A stretch of 64,000 nt of DNA from Kitasatospora indigofera (GTDB lineage Bacteria; Actinomycetota; Actinomycetes; Streptomycetales; Streptomycetaceae): assembly GCF_014655955.1 (NCBI RefSeq), contig NZ_BNBO01000048.1, positions 1 to 64,000 on the forward strand, written 5' to 3'. The notes under the pieces are model-generated. The model saw only the letters and a list, made by a program, of their open reading frames with translations, was not told the DNA's origin and did no database searches. Shown in pieces: positions 1-9,565 of the stretch. The position numbers and the translations under genes are program-made. Numbering within the stretch: position 1 is the stretch's first letter; each line of letters starts with the position of its first letter.

Positions 1-64
1 GGGAGCGGCGTCCGCCCGGCCGGCGCCGTCGTCCAGGTGGTCCGGGGACCGCCGTGGTGGTGCG

Positions 65-1579
65 TCAGAGGATCGCGCCGTGCGCTTCCCCGGTGGGCAG
101 GTCGCTCGCCTTGGCCTTGATCACGAAGACCGCGACCAGCAGGGCGACCCCGGCGAGCACGGCACCCACGATGAAGCCCTGCGAGATGCCGTACGCCAGC
201 ACCTGGTTGCCCATCGCCGCGGCCTGCTCCTTGGTCGGCGCGGCGTCCTTCGGCGCGGCGGCCATCAGCTCGGCCGTCTTGTCGGCGGCGGCCGTCGCGA
301 ACACCGTGGTCAGGATCGACAGGCCGAGCGAGCCGCCGATCTGCTGCATCGAGTTGAGCAGGCCCGAGGCGGCGCCGGTGTCCTGCTCGGCGACTCCCGC
401 CACGGCGAGCAGCATCACCGGGACGAAGATCAGGCCCATCCCGAAGCCGAAGATGACGGTCGGGATCAGCACGCCGTCGACGTAGCCGCTGTCGGCGCTC
501 AGGGTGGTCAGCCAGGTGAGCCCGATGGTCACCAGCGCGGCGCCGCCGGCCATGAACGGCTTGGGGCCGAGCTTCGCCTGGAAGGTCGAGGCGATCTGCG
601 CCGCGACGATGATCGCCGCGCTGATCGGCAGGAAGGCGACGCCCGCCCGCAGCGGGCTGTAGCCCAGCGGGCCCTGAACGAACAGCGTGATGTAGAAGAA
701 GATGCCGAACATGGCGGCCGCCAGGCAGAGCATCATCACCAGGCCGCCGGTGCGGTTGCGGTCGGCGAAGAGGTGCAGCGGGGTGATCGGCTGAGCGGTG
801 GTCCGCTCGATGACCACGAACGCGGCGACCAGGATCAGGCCCAGGGCGAAGGAGGCCAGGGTGATCGGGTCCGACCAGCCGTCGGAGGCCGCCCGGATGA
901 AGCCGTAGACCAGGGCGACCAGGCCGACCGTGGAGGTCAGCGCACCCGGGATGTCGAAGCGGCCGGTCTGGCGCTCGGACTCGGCGATGTAGCGCGGAGC
1001 GGCGAACGCGATCAGGGCCGCGATCGGCACGTTGACGAAGAACACCCAGCGCCAGTCGAGGTACTCGGTGAGCAGACCGCCGGCCAGCAGGCCGATCGCG
1101 GCGCCGGAGCCGGCCACCGCCGAGAAGACGCCGAACGCCTTGTTGCGTTCCGGCCCTTCCTCGAAGTTGGTGGCGATCAGCGCGAAGGCGGTCGGCGAGC
1201 AGATCGCGCCGCCGATGCCCTGCAGGGCGCGCGCGGCCAGCAGCATGCCGCTGTCCTGCGCGAATCCGCCGAGCAGCGAGGCGAAGCCGAAGAGCAGGGT
1301 GCCGATGATGAACACCCGGCGGCGGCCGAGGATGTCGCCCGCCCGGCCGCCGAGCAGCAGCAGCCCGCCGAAGGTGAGGGTGTACGCGTTGATGACCCAG
1401 GACAGGTCGGTGGTGGAGAACTTCAGCACGTCCCGGATCTGCGGCAGCGCGATGTTCACGATCGTGGCGTCGAGCACCACCATCAGCTGGGTCGCGGCGA
1501 TCACGGTCAGGGTGATGCCTTTGCCCCGGCTTTTGCCGAGTGGCGGAGAGTTCTTGCTGAGTGTGTCGGAGATAGCCAA
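65..1579 (-). CDS. MFS drug-efflux transporter, DHA2 (14-TM) family
   Basis: This is a proton-driven multidrug exporter of the DHA2/EmrB-QacA group in the cytoplasmic membrane. The first helix carries the family motif LDATIVNIALPQI. It is followed by motif A-like GRAGDILGRRRVF in the loop after helix 2 and motif C-like GSGAAIGLLAGGLL in helix 5. The rest is a run of hydrophobic segments, and the length of 504 residues fits 14 helices. I place the start at a TTG (1577-1579) because AGGGGG lies 6 bases before it. The frame stays open further upstream, but those residues are not family-like and would overlap the promoter region. It is divergent from a TetR gene with two shared palindromes, so it is very likely repressed by that TetR. 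The substrate cannot be told. A weak hairpin follows at about 35-50. Confidence 0.88.
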   Translation of the reverse strand: MAISDTLSKNSPPLGKSRGKGITLTVIAATQLMVVLDATIVNIALPQIRDVLKFSTTDLSWVINAYTLTFGGLLLLGGRAGDILGRRRVFIIGTLLFGFASLLGGFAQDSGMLLAARALQGIGGAICSPTAFALIATNFEEGPERNKAFGVFSAVAGSGAAIGLLAGGLLTEYLDWRWVFFVNVPIAALIAFAAPRYIAESERQTGRFDIPGALTSTVGLVALVYGFIRAASDGWSDPITLASFALGLILVAAFVVIERTTAQPITPLHLFADRNRTGGLVMMLCLAAAMFGIFFYITLFVQGPLGYSPLRAGVAFLPISAAIIVAAQIASTFQAKLGPKPFMAGGAALVTIGLTWLTTLSADSGYVDGVLIPTVIFGFGMGLIFVPVMLLAVAGVAEQDTGAASGLLNSMQQIGGSLGLSILTTVFATAAADKTAELMAAAPKDAAPTKEQAAAMGNQVLAYGISQGFIVGAVLAGVALLVAVFVIKAKASDLPTGEAHGAIL

Positions 1580-1743
1580 GATGTGCCCCCTGCTGGCTAC
1601 TGCTTCGTATGCTTTCGACTGCGGTCCGCGAAGGTCTGCCGTGGTTCCGGGCATGGTTCCGGGCATGGTTCGGCGCCTGGTCCGGCGCAGGGCCGGGGGG
1701 TGGGCCGGACCGGCTTGCCGGGCCGTGGTCGCGGTCTATGAAG

Positions 1744-1803
1744 GAACGGCAGCGTTCACTAAGCTGGACGATAGCCGGTGCGTGTTTGTGAACGCAACCG
1801 TTC
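1744..1803. promoter_or_regulatory. Two TetR operator-like palindromes, GAACG-N4-CGTTC
   Basis: The divergent MFS/TetR intergenic region holds two palindromes of identical form. GAACG-GCAG-CGTTC lies at 1744-1757 and GAACG-CAAC-CGTTC at 1790-1803, 46 bp apart centre to centre. On a larger scale 1745-1759 and 1788-1802 are also inverted copies of each other (13 of 15 bases). Arrangement and location are those of TetR-family operators that control a divergent efflux pump and the regulator itself. The second site ends 16 bases before the chosen tetR start. Assignment to the neighbouring TetR is inference. Confidence 0.72.
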
Positions 1804-1819
1804 TCTAAGGTTGGTGGCG

Positions 1820-2506
1820 ATGGATCAGGTGAAGCGACTGCAGAACGCGGCGGGCCCGTCGGCCGTGCCGCTGTCGTCCGGTTGCGCGCTGGTCGCCGGC
1901 GTGGCGGTCGGCGTCGCGGAGGCGCTCGCCAGGCCGGTCCGCAGGCGCGGCGAGGCGCTGGAGCGGGCGATCTTCGAGGCCACCCTCGACCAGCTCACCT
2001 CCGGCGGGTACGCGCGACTGACGATGGAGGGCGTCGCCGGCGCGGCACGCACCGGGAAGGCGGCGCTCTACCGGCGATGGACGTCCAAGGTCGACCTCGT
2101 GCTCGACGCCCTGCGCTCCACTCTCCCACCCCCTGACGACATCCCCGACCTCGGGTCCGCCCGGAGCGAATTGCTGCTGCTCATCGACCGGTTCGGGACG
2201 GCTCTGGAGTCCCGCGCGGGCGGCGCGATGAACGCGCTGATGAACGAGCTGGACCACGACCAGGCCCAGGTCTTCAAGCAGTTCGTGGTCGAGCGGGTCT
2301 TCGACCCGACCAAGGCGGCCACCCTCGCGATCCTGCGTCGCGGCGAACTCCGCGGTGACGTCCGGCCCGGCGCGGCCAACCCGCTGGTCGCCGACGTCGC
2401 CCCCGCGATGCTGATGTACCGGGTGAAGGTCTGCGACGGCCGGCTCGGCGAGGGCTTCGGCGTCGAACTCGTCGACGAGGTGCTGCTGCCCATGGTCCGA
2501 CGGTAG
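1820..2506 (+). CDS. TetR/AcrR family transcriptional regulator
   Basis: A 228-residue TetR-type repressor. An N-terminal helix-turn-helix domain covers about residues 30-85: it begins with [18 protein letters not shown] and includes [10 protein letters not shown] and [13 protein letters not shown], the usual recognition helix and following YxxWxSK block. An alpha-helical ligand-binding domain makes up the rest. I chose ATG 1820, which has AAGG ten bases upstream. An earlier in-frame GTG at 1778 would run through the palindromic operators. It is divergent from an MFS pump, so its ligand is probably a substrate of that pump, which is released from repression when the ligand binds. About 30 non-conserved residues precede the DNA-binding domain, longer than usual. 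Confidence 0.87.
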   Translation: MDQVKRLQNAAGPSAVPLSSGCALVAGVAVGVAEALARPVRRRGEALERAIFEATLDQLTSGGYARLTMEGVAGAARTGKAALYRRWTSKVDLVLDALRSTLPPPDDIPDLGSARSELLLLIDRFGTALESRAGGAMNALMNELDHDQAQVFKQFVVERVFDPTKAATLAILRRGELRGDVRPGAANPLVADVAPAMLMYRVKVCDGRLGEGFGVELVDEVLLPMVRR

Positions 2507-2706
2507 GGGCCCGGGCCCGCCGCCTCCACCGGTTTTCCGGGCCGCCCCGGCCACCGGCCGCCCGGGCGTTCGCACCGCCGCGGCCGCGGCCCGCGCGGGT
2601 GTTCGTGCTGAGCGGCGGCCGGTCTCCGCCGGCCGCCGCCGGGCGGTCCGGTCCGCCCGGCGCGCGCCGTAGGCTGGAGGGACTCCTCGTCGAAACGGAT
2701 GTCCCG

Positions 2707-3390
2707 ATGCCTGTCGTTCCCCCGACCCACTCCGTCGAGCGCTCGCTGCGCCGGGCCGGCGCCCAGGTGGTCGTCGGCCTCGACGAGGTCGGGCGCGGGT
2801 CCTGGGCGGGCCCGGTCACGGTCGGCGCGGCGGTCACCGGACTGCGCAAGCCGCCGGAGGGCCTCACCGACTCCAAGCTGCTCACCGAGCGCCGCCGGGA
2901 CGCGCTGGCCCCGCTGCTCGCGGACTGGGTCACCGCCTACGCGCTCGGCCACGCCTCGGCCCGGGAATGCGACGAACTCGGCATGACGGCGGCCCTGCGG
3001 CTGGCGGCCGTCCGGGCGCTGGAGGCACTGCCGGTGCGCCCCGACGCGGTGATCCTCGACGGGAAGCACGACTACCTCGGCGGCCCCTGGCGGGTGCGGA
3101 CGGTGATCAAGGGGGACCAGTCCTGCATCTGTGTCTCGGCGGCCTCGGTGCTCGCCAAGGTCCACCGGGACGCCCTGATGGCCGAGATCGGCGAGAGCCA
3201 CCCCGAGTACGGCTTCGCCGACAACGCCGGGTACCCGTCGCCGGTCCACCGGGCCGCGCTGGAGGAGTTCGGCCCGACCGAGCACCACCGGCTCTCCTGG
3301 TCCTACCTCGACGCGCTGCCCAAGTGGCGCCACCTGAAGGTCGAACGGACCCTGGCCGGCGCGGACGAGCAGCTCACGCTGGGCTTCTGA
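2707..3390 (+). CDS. rnhB: Ribonuclease HII
   Basis: RNase HII cuts the RNA strand of RNA-DNA hybrids, including single ribonucleotides in DNA, in the cytoplasm with Mg/Mn. The conserved active-site block [13 protein letters not shown] lies near residues 22-34. [15 protein letters not shown], the [19 protein letters not shown] block and [21 protein letters not shown] follow in family order, supplying the acidic catalytic residues and the GRG motif that reads the 2'-OH. Length is 227 residues, normal for the family. I begin at ATG 2707. No good ribosome site precedes it, and a TAGGCT -10-like element at 2670-2675 suggests a short leader. In S. coelicolor rnhB sits at the same place relative to recQ and hrdB. 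Confidence 0.93.
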   Translation: MPVVPPTHSVERSLRRAGAQVVVGLDEVGRGSWAGPVTVGAAVTGLRKPPEGLTDSKLLTERRRDALAPLLADWVTAYALGHASARECDELGMTAALRLAAVRALEALPVRPDAVILDGKHDYLGGPWRVRTVIKGDQSCICVSAASVLAKVHRDALMAEIGESHPEYGFADNAGYPSPVHRAALEEFGPTEHHRLSWSYLDALPKWRHLKVERTLAGADEQLTLGF

Positions 3391-3513
3391 CGGCCCCTGC
3401 GCCCCGCGCGCGGGCGGCGGCGTCCGCCCGGGCGGCCCGGTCCCGTGGTCCTCCGGTGTTCAAGGGGTGGGGCGCCCGTGCGCGTTCGAGCGGCATTTGA
3501 TAGATATCCGGGT

Positions 3514-4194
3514 ATGCCTGTCTTCCCCGAGGAGCCGGAGATTCACGAGAGCATCCCGGGCCCCGGCGTTCCCTTCCCCCGCGAGTCGGACGCACAAGCC
3601 CCCCGTACGCCTGCCGCCGGCAGCGCGTCCCCTGCCGTCAACCCCGCCAACTCCCGGACCGCGGCCGCCGTGCCCGCCGTGCCGGGGCCCCGACCCGGTC
3701 CGCCGCGACCGGCACCGCCCCGGGCCGTGAAGCCCGGACCGCCGGCCCGTCCCGGCCGCGGTCCCAGGCCCGGGCCGGCCGCCCGCCGTCCCGCACCCGC
3801 GGTCCAGTTCGTCGCCGCCCCCGCGGGCGACGCCCTGGAGCGCGCCGACGACACCGTGGACCACCTGCTGGAGTCCGGCCGCCGGCCCGGGGACGTCCTG
3901 GTCCTCACCGTGGGCGAACCGCACCCGTGGCAGCAGCACGAACTCTCCTTCGGCGAGGCCCGCTACTGGGCGCAGCTCACCGAGGGCGACGACGTGTTCT
4001 ACGCCGACGCGGCGCTGAACCGGCCGGCCGGCCGCGAGGTCGTGGTGCTGGTGGTCAACGACACCTCGGCCGACCGGGCCGGGCTCGCGTTCCAGCAGGC
4101 CCTCGGCCGCGCCGGCGCCCTGCTGGTGGTGTGCGGGGAGGCCGGGCTGGTGGGCGCCCCGGACGCTCCGGAGAGCCGGCCGGCCCTGGCCTGA
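3514..4194 (+). CDS. Proline-rich protein with a possible UvrD-like C-terminal fragment
   Basis: A 226-residue protein of two parts. Residues 1 to about 105 are low-complexity Pro/Ala/Arg sequence and probably disordered. Residues about 106-226 are ordered, running from VQFVAAPAGDALERADDTVDHLLESG through PGDVLVLTVGE and REVVVLVVNDTS to LAFQQALGRAGALLVVCGE. The order of elements resembles the end of superfamily I helicases, where EVVVL is followed by an ALTRAR helix and a last strand, but the arginine pair and all upstream helicase motifs are absent. It may therefore be a stand-alone remnant or a protein-interaction domain. I do not assign a function. TAGATA (3501-3506) lies seven bases before the ATG and no ribosome site is visible, so translation may be leaderless. 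Confidence 0.66.
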   Translation: MPVFPEEPEIHESIPGPGVPFPRESDAQAPRTPAAGSASPAVNPANSRTAAAVPAVPGPRPGPPRPAPPRAVKPGPPARPGRGPRPGPAARRPAPAVQFVAAPAGDALERADDTVDHLLESGRRPGDVLVLTVGEPHPWQQHELSFGEARYWAQLTEGDDVFYADAALNRPAGREVVVLVVNDTSADRAGLAFQQALGRAGALLVVCGEAGLVGAPDAPESRPALA

Positions 4195-4260
4195 CCGTCC
4201 CACCGCCGGGCATCGTCGCCCGGCGTCCGCTGCCGCCGCCGGCCCGCCCGGGCCGGCCAC

Positions 4261-4290
4261 GCCCGCTGAGGTCCCCGGACCTCAGCGGGC
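4261..4290. terminator. Bidirectional hairpin between convergent genes
   Basis: A 14-bp perfect stem (4261-4274 pairs with 4277-4290) with a two-base loop separates two converging genes. It overlaps the stop codon of the minus-strand gene at 4282. There is no U tract, as usual for intrinsic terminators in this group. Confidence 0.6.
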
Positions 4291-4929
4291 GGCCGTGCGT
4301 CTGGCCGGTTCGACGGCGGGCGCCTCGGGCTGCCCCCAGGAGCGCCCGGGCGTCCGCTCCTCGCGGGCGGAGCGGGACGGCAGCTCCGTGACGGTGTGCA
4401 CCGGGCCGTCGGCCCAGGAGCCCGAGTGCGGGCTGCGCCCGCCGCGGCCCTCGCCCAGGGTCTGCCACCCGGACGGCGTCAGCGTGATGTACGAGCCGCA
4501 GCGCAGGCCGTGCAGGGCCGCGGCGTCCCGCAGCGCCCACATCCAGGCCCCGTCCTGTTCCGTCCACCCGGCCACGCCCTCCCGGCAGTGCAGCAGCACG
4601 GCGGTCCGGGTCGGGGCGGCCCGCCGGAGGTCGTGCGGGATCACCTGGCGCAGCTGGGCGAGCAGCGCGTTGCGGTGCTGCCAGCCGTCGCTGACGTGCG
4701 GCCGGGGCGTGAAGGAGGCGGACGCGGCGACGTGGTGCAGCGCGTCCAGCACGCTGATCACCACGCTGCCGGGCTGGGGCAGGTGGCGCTGGTGCAGCTC
4801 GGTCACGAACTCGCGCGGGTCGCGCAGCAGCGGCGCTCCGACCGCGGCCCAGCTCTCCGGATCCAGACTGCGTCTGCCGTCCGCACTCCGGGTGAAGGGA
4901 TTCCGACCTCGGTCGATACCGTTGATCAC
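4282..4929 (-). CDS. Conserved hypothetical protein
   Basis: A 215-residue soluble protein that I cannot assign to a named family. It has no signal peptide or membrane segment. Notable elements are a first part around LLRDPREFVTELHQRHLPQPGSV and a central TAVLLHCREGVAGWTEQDG followed by WMWALRDAAALHGLRCGSYITLTPSGW. The last 50 residues are Arg/Ser/Pro-rich and probably flexible. The start is GTG 4927-4929 with AAGGAGG ending three bases before it. This is closer than ideal but the only strong site. It lies between rnhB and recQ and is transcribed in the same direction as recQ, which runs towards it. The leader region (4930-5100) is AT-richer than its surroundings and probably contains the promoter. 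Confidence 0.72.
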   Translation of the reverse strand: MINGIDRGRNPFTRSADGRRSLDPESWAAVGAPLLRDPREFVTELHQRHLPQPGSVVISVLDALHHVAASASFTPRPHVSDGWQHRNALLAQLRQVIPHDLRRAAPTRTAVLLHCREGVAGWTEQDGAWMWALRDAAALHGLRCGSYITLTPSGWQTLGEGRGGRSPHSGSWADGPVHTVTELPSRSAREERTPGRSWGQPEAPAVEPARRTAAR

Positions 4930-5369
4930 GATCCTCCTTCCTGCCCCGGCGGGTGTGCGGGTGCGCGCGTACGCCGAAGGCCGGTCCGTCGGACCAGGCA
5001 TTTGGGTACGCTCCAATTCTCTCGGTAAAAGGGCCGGAGCGGCAACGATGAAATGACGAACGCCGCCCGAAAGCCGACGTTCTGCCGGATATATTCCACC
5101 GGGGCCATAGGGCCATTCGGCTGAGGTCGCGGCTCCCGCCCGGGGGGTGACGGGAGATCTGCGGCGCGGCTCCGCCGCCGGTGGCGGGAACCGTGCCGCC
5201 TCTGCCGTATCCGGTGACCCGCGCGTCCCACCGGCCTCCGGCGTCTGCTCCGTCAGGCCGCTCTCCGCTCTCCGCCGGGTAAACCGCCGGTGACCCGTTC
5301 GGGTTGCCGCACCGGAGCCGGACCGCCGGCCCCGGCCCCGGCCCCGGCCCCGGGCCGGGCCGGCCGCCG
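4930..5369. other. Intergenic region with AT-richer island and GGCCCC tract
   Basis: No gene is supported here. Between about 4985 and 5100 the base composition is distinctly lower in GC (for example GGATATATTCC at 5086-5096), which fits the promoter of the minus-strand gene ending at 4282. From 5330 to 5355 there are four to five tandem copies of GGCCCC, just downstream of the recQ stop, followed by a GC-rich inverted stretch that may end recQ transcription. Confidence 0.5.
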
Positions 5370-7688
5370 TCACCCCTGGACGGCCAGCACCAGCGGCAGG
5401 ACGGCGCTCGCCCCGGCCCGGCGCAGCAGCCGGGCCGCCACGGTGACCGTCCAGCCCGAATCGACCAGGTCGTCGATCAGCAGCACCGGCCCGGAGGCCT
5501 CGGCGAGCGCCTCCGCCAGCCCGGGCGACAGCACCAGCGCCCCGGCCAGCGAGTGCAGCCGCTGCGCGCTGTTGCTCCGCCCGCCCTGCGGCGCGTGGCC
5601 GGCGGCGTACTCGATCCGGCCGAGCAGCGGCAGCCGGCCGATCGAGGCGATCTGCGCGCCGAGGCTGCCGACGAGCTGCGGCCGGCCCGACGAGGCCATG
5701 GTGACCACGCCGACCGGCCGGTCGAGCCGGCCGCCCTCGGACGTGGCGGGACCGGCCCAGCCGCCGGGGCCGCGGGCCCAGTCGGCGAGCACGGAGACCA
5801 AGGCGTTCACCGCGTCGTCCGGCACCGGCGAGTCCGGGGTCTGGTCGGCCAGCATCGCGCGCAGCCGGTTGCCCCAGCCGATGTCCGAGAGCCGGCCGAG
5901 CGCGCGCCCGGTCTCGGCCTGCTCGCCGGCCGGGATCCGGCCCTTGAGCGGTACCCCGAGCGCGTCCATCCCGGTCGGCCAGAGCCGGCGCGGCTCGAAG
6001 GTCACCCCCGGGCGGCCCAGCGCCGCGCGGGCGGCGTCCAGCGCCGCTGCGGAGACGTCGGCGCTGTGCCGGGGCCCCGCGCAGTTGTCGCACCGGCCGC
6101 AGGGCACGGCCTGCTCGTCGTCCAGCTGGCGGCGCAGGAACTCCATCCGGCAGGCGGAGGTCGAGGCGTACTCCCGCATCGCCCGCTGCTCGGCCTCGCG
6201 GGACGCCGCGACCTTGGCGTACCGGGCCGTGTCGTAGGCCCAGGCCTGGCCGGTGGCCGTCCAGCCGCCCTTGACCCGGCGGACGGCGCCGTCCACGTCC
6301 AGCACCTTGAGCATGGTCTCCAGCCGGGCCCGCCGCAGGTCGACCCGCGGCTCCAGGGCGGCGGTGGACAGCGGCCGCCCGGCCTCGGCCAGGGCGTCGA
6401 TGGTGCGGCGGACCTGCTCCTCCGGAGGGAAGGCCAACGAGGCGAAGTACCGCCAGATCGCCTCGTCCTCACGCCCGGGGAGCAGCAGCACCTCCGCGCG
6501 GTCCACTCCGCGGCCCGCGCGGCCGACCTGCTGGTAGTACGCGATCGGGGATCCGGGCGACCCCAGGTGCACCACGAAACCGAGGTCGGGCTTGTCGAAG
6601 CCCATGCCCAGTGCCGAGGTCGCGACCAGTGCCTTGACCCGGTTGGCCAGCAGGTCCGCCTCGGCGCTGCGGCGCTCGGCGTCCTCGGTACGTCCCGAGT
6701 ACGAGGCCACCGCGAAGCCGCGCTCGCGCAAGAAGGCGGTCACCTCGTCGGCGGCGGCCACCGTGAGGGTGTAGACGATGCCGGAGCCGGGCAGCCGGTC
6801 GAGGTGGTCGGCCAGCCAGGCGAGTCGGTGCGCGGGGTCGGGCAGGGACAGCACCCCGAGCGAGAGGCTCTCCCGGTCGAGCGGGCCGCGCAGCACCAGC
6901 GCGAGCTCGTCCGTGGTGCCGGTACCGAGCTGCTCCGCGACGTCGGCGGTGACCCGGGCGTTGGCCGTCGCGGTGGTGGCCAGCACCGGCACGCCCGGCG
7001 AGAGGTCGGCGAGCATGGTGCGCAGCCGGCGGTAGTCCGGGCGGAAGTCGTGCCCCCAGTCGGAGATGCAGTGCGCCTCGTCGACCACCAGCAGGCCGGT
7101 GGAGGCGGCCAGTTTCGGCAGTACCTGGTCGCGGAAGTCGGGGTTGTTCAGCCGCTCGGGGCTGACCAGCAGGATGTCCACCGCCCCGGCCGCCACCTCG
7201 GCCTGGATCTCGTCCCACTCCTCGGTGTTGGCCGAGTTGATGGTGCGGGCCTTGATGCCGGCCCGGGCGGCCGAGTCCACCTGGTTGCGCATCAGGGCGA
7301 GCAGCGGCGAGACGATCACCGTGGGGCCCGCACCACGGCCGCGCAGCAGCGCGGTGGCGATGAAGTAGACCGCGGACTTGCCCCAGCCGGTGCGCTGGAC
7401 GACCAGCGCGCGCCGGTGGTCGACCACCAGCGCCTCGATCGCCAGCCACTGGTCCTCCCGCAGCGTCGCGGCCGGCCCGGCCAGCTCGCGCAGGACCTGC
7501 TCGGCCCGGCCCCGGACCTCGGCCCGCTCGGCCGGCGTGGCGCCGGACCGGGCCCCGGCCGGCCCGCCGGGTGCGGGGGAGCCGGTGGCGCCCGCGTCGC
7601 CGGGGCCGTCGTGGCCCGCGTCGGTGCCGCCGGGGAGGGCGGCGGAGGTGTCGGCCTGCTGGCTGGAGTGGGTCTCGGGCTGATCCAT
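5370..7688 (-). CDS. recQ: RecQ family ATP-dependent DNA helicase with C-terminal phosphoribosyltransferase domain
   Basis: A 3'-5' DNA helicase of 772 residues. A flexible N-terminus (about 1-50) is followed by the RecA-like helicase core with Walker A TGWGKSAV (residues 100-107), [11 protein letters not shown], Walker [16 protein letters not shown] and VLATTATAN. The second core contains [25 protein letters not shown] and [10 protein letters not shown] four-cysteine zinc site begins at CRMEF and ends with CGRCDNC. The last 130 residues (from about 640) are a ComF-like phosphoribosyltransferase with the PRPP motif [13 protein letters not shown]. The HRDC domain typical of RecQ is absent. Start is ATG 7686-7688; residues further upstream in frame are not conserved-looking. 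See the finding on the fusion. Confidence 0.92.
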   Translation of the reverse strand: MDQPETHSSQQADTSAALPGGTDAGHDGPGDAGATGSPAPGGPAGARSGATPAERAEVRGRAEQVLRELAGPAATLREDQWLAIEALVVDHRRALVVQRTGWGKSAVYFIATALLRGRGAGPTVIVSPLLALMRNQVDSAARAGIKARTINSANTEEWDEIQAEVAAGAVDILLVSPERLNNPDFRDQVLPKLAASTGLLVVDEAHCISDWGHDFRPDYRRLRTMLADLSPGVPVLATTATANARVTADVAEQLGTGTTDELALVLRGPLDRESLSLGVLSLPDPAHRLAWLADHLDRLPGSGIVYTLTVAAADEVTAFLRERGFAVASYSGRTEDAERRSAEADLLANRVKALVATSALGMGFDKPDLGFVVHLGSPGSPIAYYQQVGRAGRGVDRAEVLLLPGREDEAIWRYFASLAFPPEEQVRRTIDALAEAGRPLSTAALEPRVDLRRARLETMLKVLDVDGAVRRVKGGWTATGQAWAYDTARYAKVAASREAEQRAMREYASTSACRMEFLRRQLDDEQAVPCGRCDNCAGPRHSADVSAAALDAARAALGRPGVTFEPRRLWPTGMDALGVPLKGRIPAGEQAETGRALGRLSDIGWGNRLRAMLADQTPDSPVPDDAVNALVSVLADWARGPGGWAGPATSEGGRLDRPVGVVTMASSGRPQLVGSLGAQIASIGRLPLLGRIEYAAGHAPQGGRSNSAQRLHSLAGALVLSPGLAEALAEASGPVLLIDDLVDSGWTVTVAARLLRRAGASAVLPLVLAVQG

Positions 7689-7841
7689 GCGTCCATGTAA
7701 CAGTGCGGGGCCGACAAACCGCGAACGGCCTGGTCCACGGACCGTCCCGGCTTTCACCGCACCGGCCTTCCGGCTAAACTGACCTGACGTCAAATCCCGC
7801 TCGTGCGAGTGATTTTCATGTGCTCCGGACGGGTGGCTGGA

Positions 7842-7869
7842 TATCCACAGGCGGGGTTTATCCACAGGC
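7842..7869. promoter_or_regulatory. Two DnaA-box-like direct repeats
   Basis: TATCCACAGGC occurs twice, at 7842-7852 and 7859-7869, exactly 17 bp apart. The second copy is part of TTATCCACA (7858-7866), a perfect match to the general DnaA-box consensus; the first is ATATCCACA (7841-7849), one mismatch. They lie between the divergent recQ and DUF4192 genes. Binding by DnaA is inference. Confidence 0.5.
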
Positions 7870-7917
7870 AATGACGAAATCCGGGCGGCTGACAATCCGC
7901 GCGCCATTCTTCCGTCC

Positions 7918-9396
7918 ATGAACGAAGAACACGGCACACCGCACCCGGACCCGATCCCCGGCCACCTGCCCGTCAGGATGCGCGGCCCCGCCGACATGGC
8001 CGAACTGCTCCCCTACCTGTTGGGGTTCTTCCCCGACGACAGCATCGTCGCCGTCGGCCTGCAGGGCGCCGACCTGCAACAGGGCGGGGTGATCCGGGTC
8101 GACATCCCGGAAGCGCCGGCGGACTGGCCGCGGGCGGCGGCGGAGACGGCGGCGCTGCTCGTCCGGCTCTCCGAACAGCGCGACCACCGGCCCGAGCAGG
8201 TGCTGCTCTACCTGTGCCGCGATCCCGAGGAGGGCGAGGCCCGGCCCGTCCTCGGGACGCTCGGACCCCTGGCGGAGGCCCTGCGGACGGCCTTCGAGGC
8301 GAAGGGCGTGGGCGTCAAGGAGTCGCTGTGCGTCTCCGGCGGCCGCTGGTGGTCCTTCCTGTGCCGGCGGGAGGGCTGCTGCGAACCCTCGGGCAATCCC
8401 GTCCAGCAGGCCCGCGGCCCCGGCCCGGTGGTCGCCGCGGCCACCTTCGCCGGCCTCGCCCCGCGCGGCAGCCGCAAGGCGATCGCGGCCGGTCTGGCAC
8501 CGCTGGGCGAGCCCGCCGCGGGGCCCCAGCGGCTGGCGATCGAGCAGGCGCTGCGCCACCGGCCGCTCACCGGCGGCGAGGCGGCCCGCGAGCGCGCCGG
8601 GGAGCTCCTCGACGAGGTGATGGCGGAGTTCCTGGCGGGCGCCCGGGAGGTCGACGAGCGGCGGACGGCCCTGCTGCTGCTCGGTCTCCAGGACAAGCTC
8701 CTGCGCGACCGCGCCGCCGAGTACGCAGAATCCGCCGAGCTCGGGGCGGCCCAGCGGCTCTGGCGGTTCCTGGCCCGGCGCTGCGTGATCCCCTTCGACG
8801 GCTACGCGGCGGCTCCGCTGACGCTGCTCGCCTGGACGTCCTGGCTGGCCGGCGACCTCGCGACCGCCCGGGTGGTGCTGGGCCTGGTGCTCCGGCTCGA
8901 CCCGGACTACCTGCTGGCCCAGTTGCTCCACGAGTCCCTCAACGGCGGCCTCGCCCCGGAGCTGCTCCTGGAGGGCGTACGGGCCGAACGGGCCCGGAGG
9001 GCCGCAGCCGTGAACCGGACGCCCCGGAGCGGCTCCGGCGCGGGGGAGCGGCGCCCGCGGACGGGGCGCCGAACGCTGCCGGGGCCGCTCACGGCACCGC
9101 AGACGCCGTACGACGAGGAGGGGGCCCCACCCGGGCCCGACGAAGGCCGGGAGCCGGGGCCGGTGCCGGGCCGGTCGGTGCGGGCCGGGCGGCCGGAAGC
9201 GCCGGGCCCGCTGCTCCCGGGCCCGCTGCTCCCCGTTCCCCTGCTCCCGGGTCGGCGGCTGTCGGCCCGCACCAGGGCGGCGGTCCGGCGGCGGCGCAGG
9301 GCCACCGAGGCCCTGCCCGGCCCCGGGAGCGGCCTCCGGGCGTGGGGCGGCGCCGGGCACCGGTGCGGGGCCCGTGGCACTGCGGCGAGGTCGTGA
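7918..9396 (+). CDS. DUF4192 domain-containing protein
   Basis: A 492-residue actinobacterial protein of unknown biochemical function. The DUF4192 domain starts with [32 protein letters not shown] (described here as the stretch around residues 17-48) and runs to about residue 350, ending in helical repeats such as [21 protein letters not shown] and [15 protein letters not shown]. The last 140 residues (from about 355) are Pro/Gly/Arg-rich and probably disordered; their composition is set by high GC and may not be conserved. No signal peptide or membrane segment. ATG 7918 is the first start after the operator-like repeats; no strong ribosome site is visible. It is divergent from recQ, an arrangement I recall from other Streptomyces. 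Confidence 0.85.
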   Translation: MNEEHGTPHPDPIPGHLPVRMRGPADMAELLPYLLGFFPDDSIVAVGLQGADLQQGGVIRVDIPEAPADWPRAAAETAALLVRLSEQRDHRPEQVLLYLCRDPEEGEARPVLGTLGPLAEALRTAFEAKGVGVKESLCVSGGRWWSFLCRREGCCEPSGNPVQQARGPGPVVAAATFAGLAPRGSRKAIAAGLAPLGEPAAGPQRLAIEQALRHRPLTGGEAARERAGELLDEVMAEFLAGAREVDERRTALLLLGLQDKLLRDRAAEYAESAELGAAQRLWRFLARRCVIPFDGYAAAPLTLLAWTSWLAGDLATARVVLGLVLRLDPDYLLAQLLHESLNGGLAPELLLEGVRAERARRAAAVNRTPRSGSGAGERRPRTGRRTLPGPLTAPQTPYDEEGAPPGPDEGREPGPVPGRSVRAGRPEAPGPLLPGPLLPVPLLPGRRLSARTRAAVRRRRRATEALPGPGSGLRAWGGAGHRCGARGTAARS

Positions 9397-9565
9397 CGTG
9401 CGCCCGGCCGGGGTGGCCCCGCGGAGGGCGCGGACGGATCGCGGATCGCGGACGGGTCCGTGGCCTGCCCGTCGGCGGCCGCGACCGGCCCACCGGCCGC
9501 CGGACCGCGCCGGGGCGGCTCCGGGGCCCGGAGGCACCCGGAGCCGGGCCCGGCGGGCCGGGCGG

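Noticed and set aside
5304-7700. A 798-codon plus-strand frame antisense to recQ
   Set aside because: It is a mirror of the recQ reading frame. It contains no recognisable domain and no start signal.
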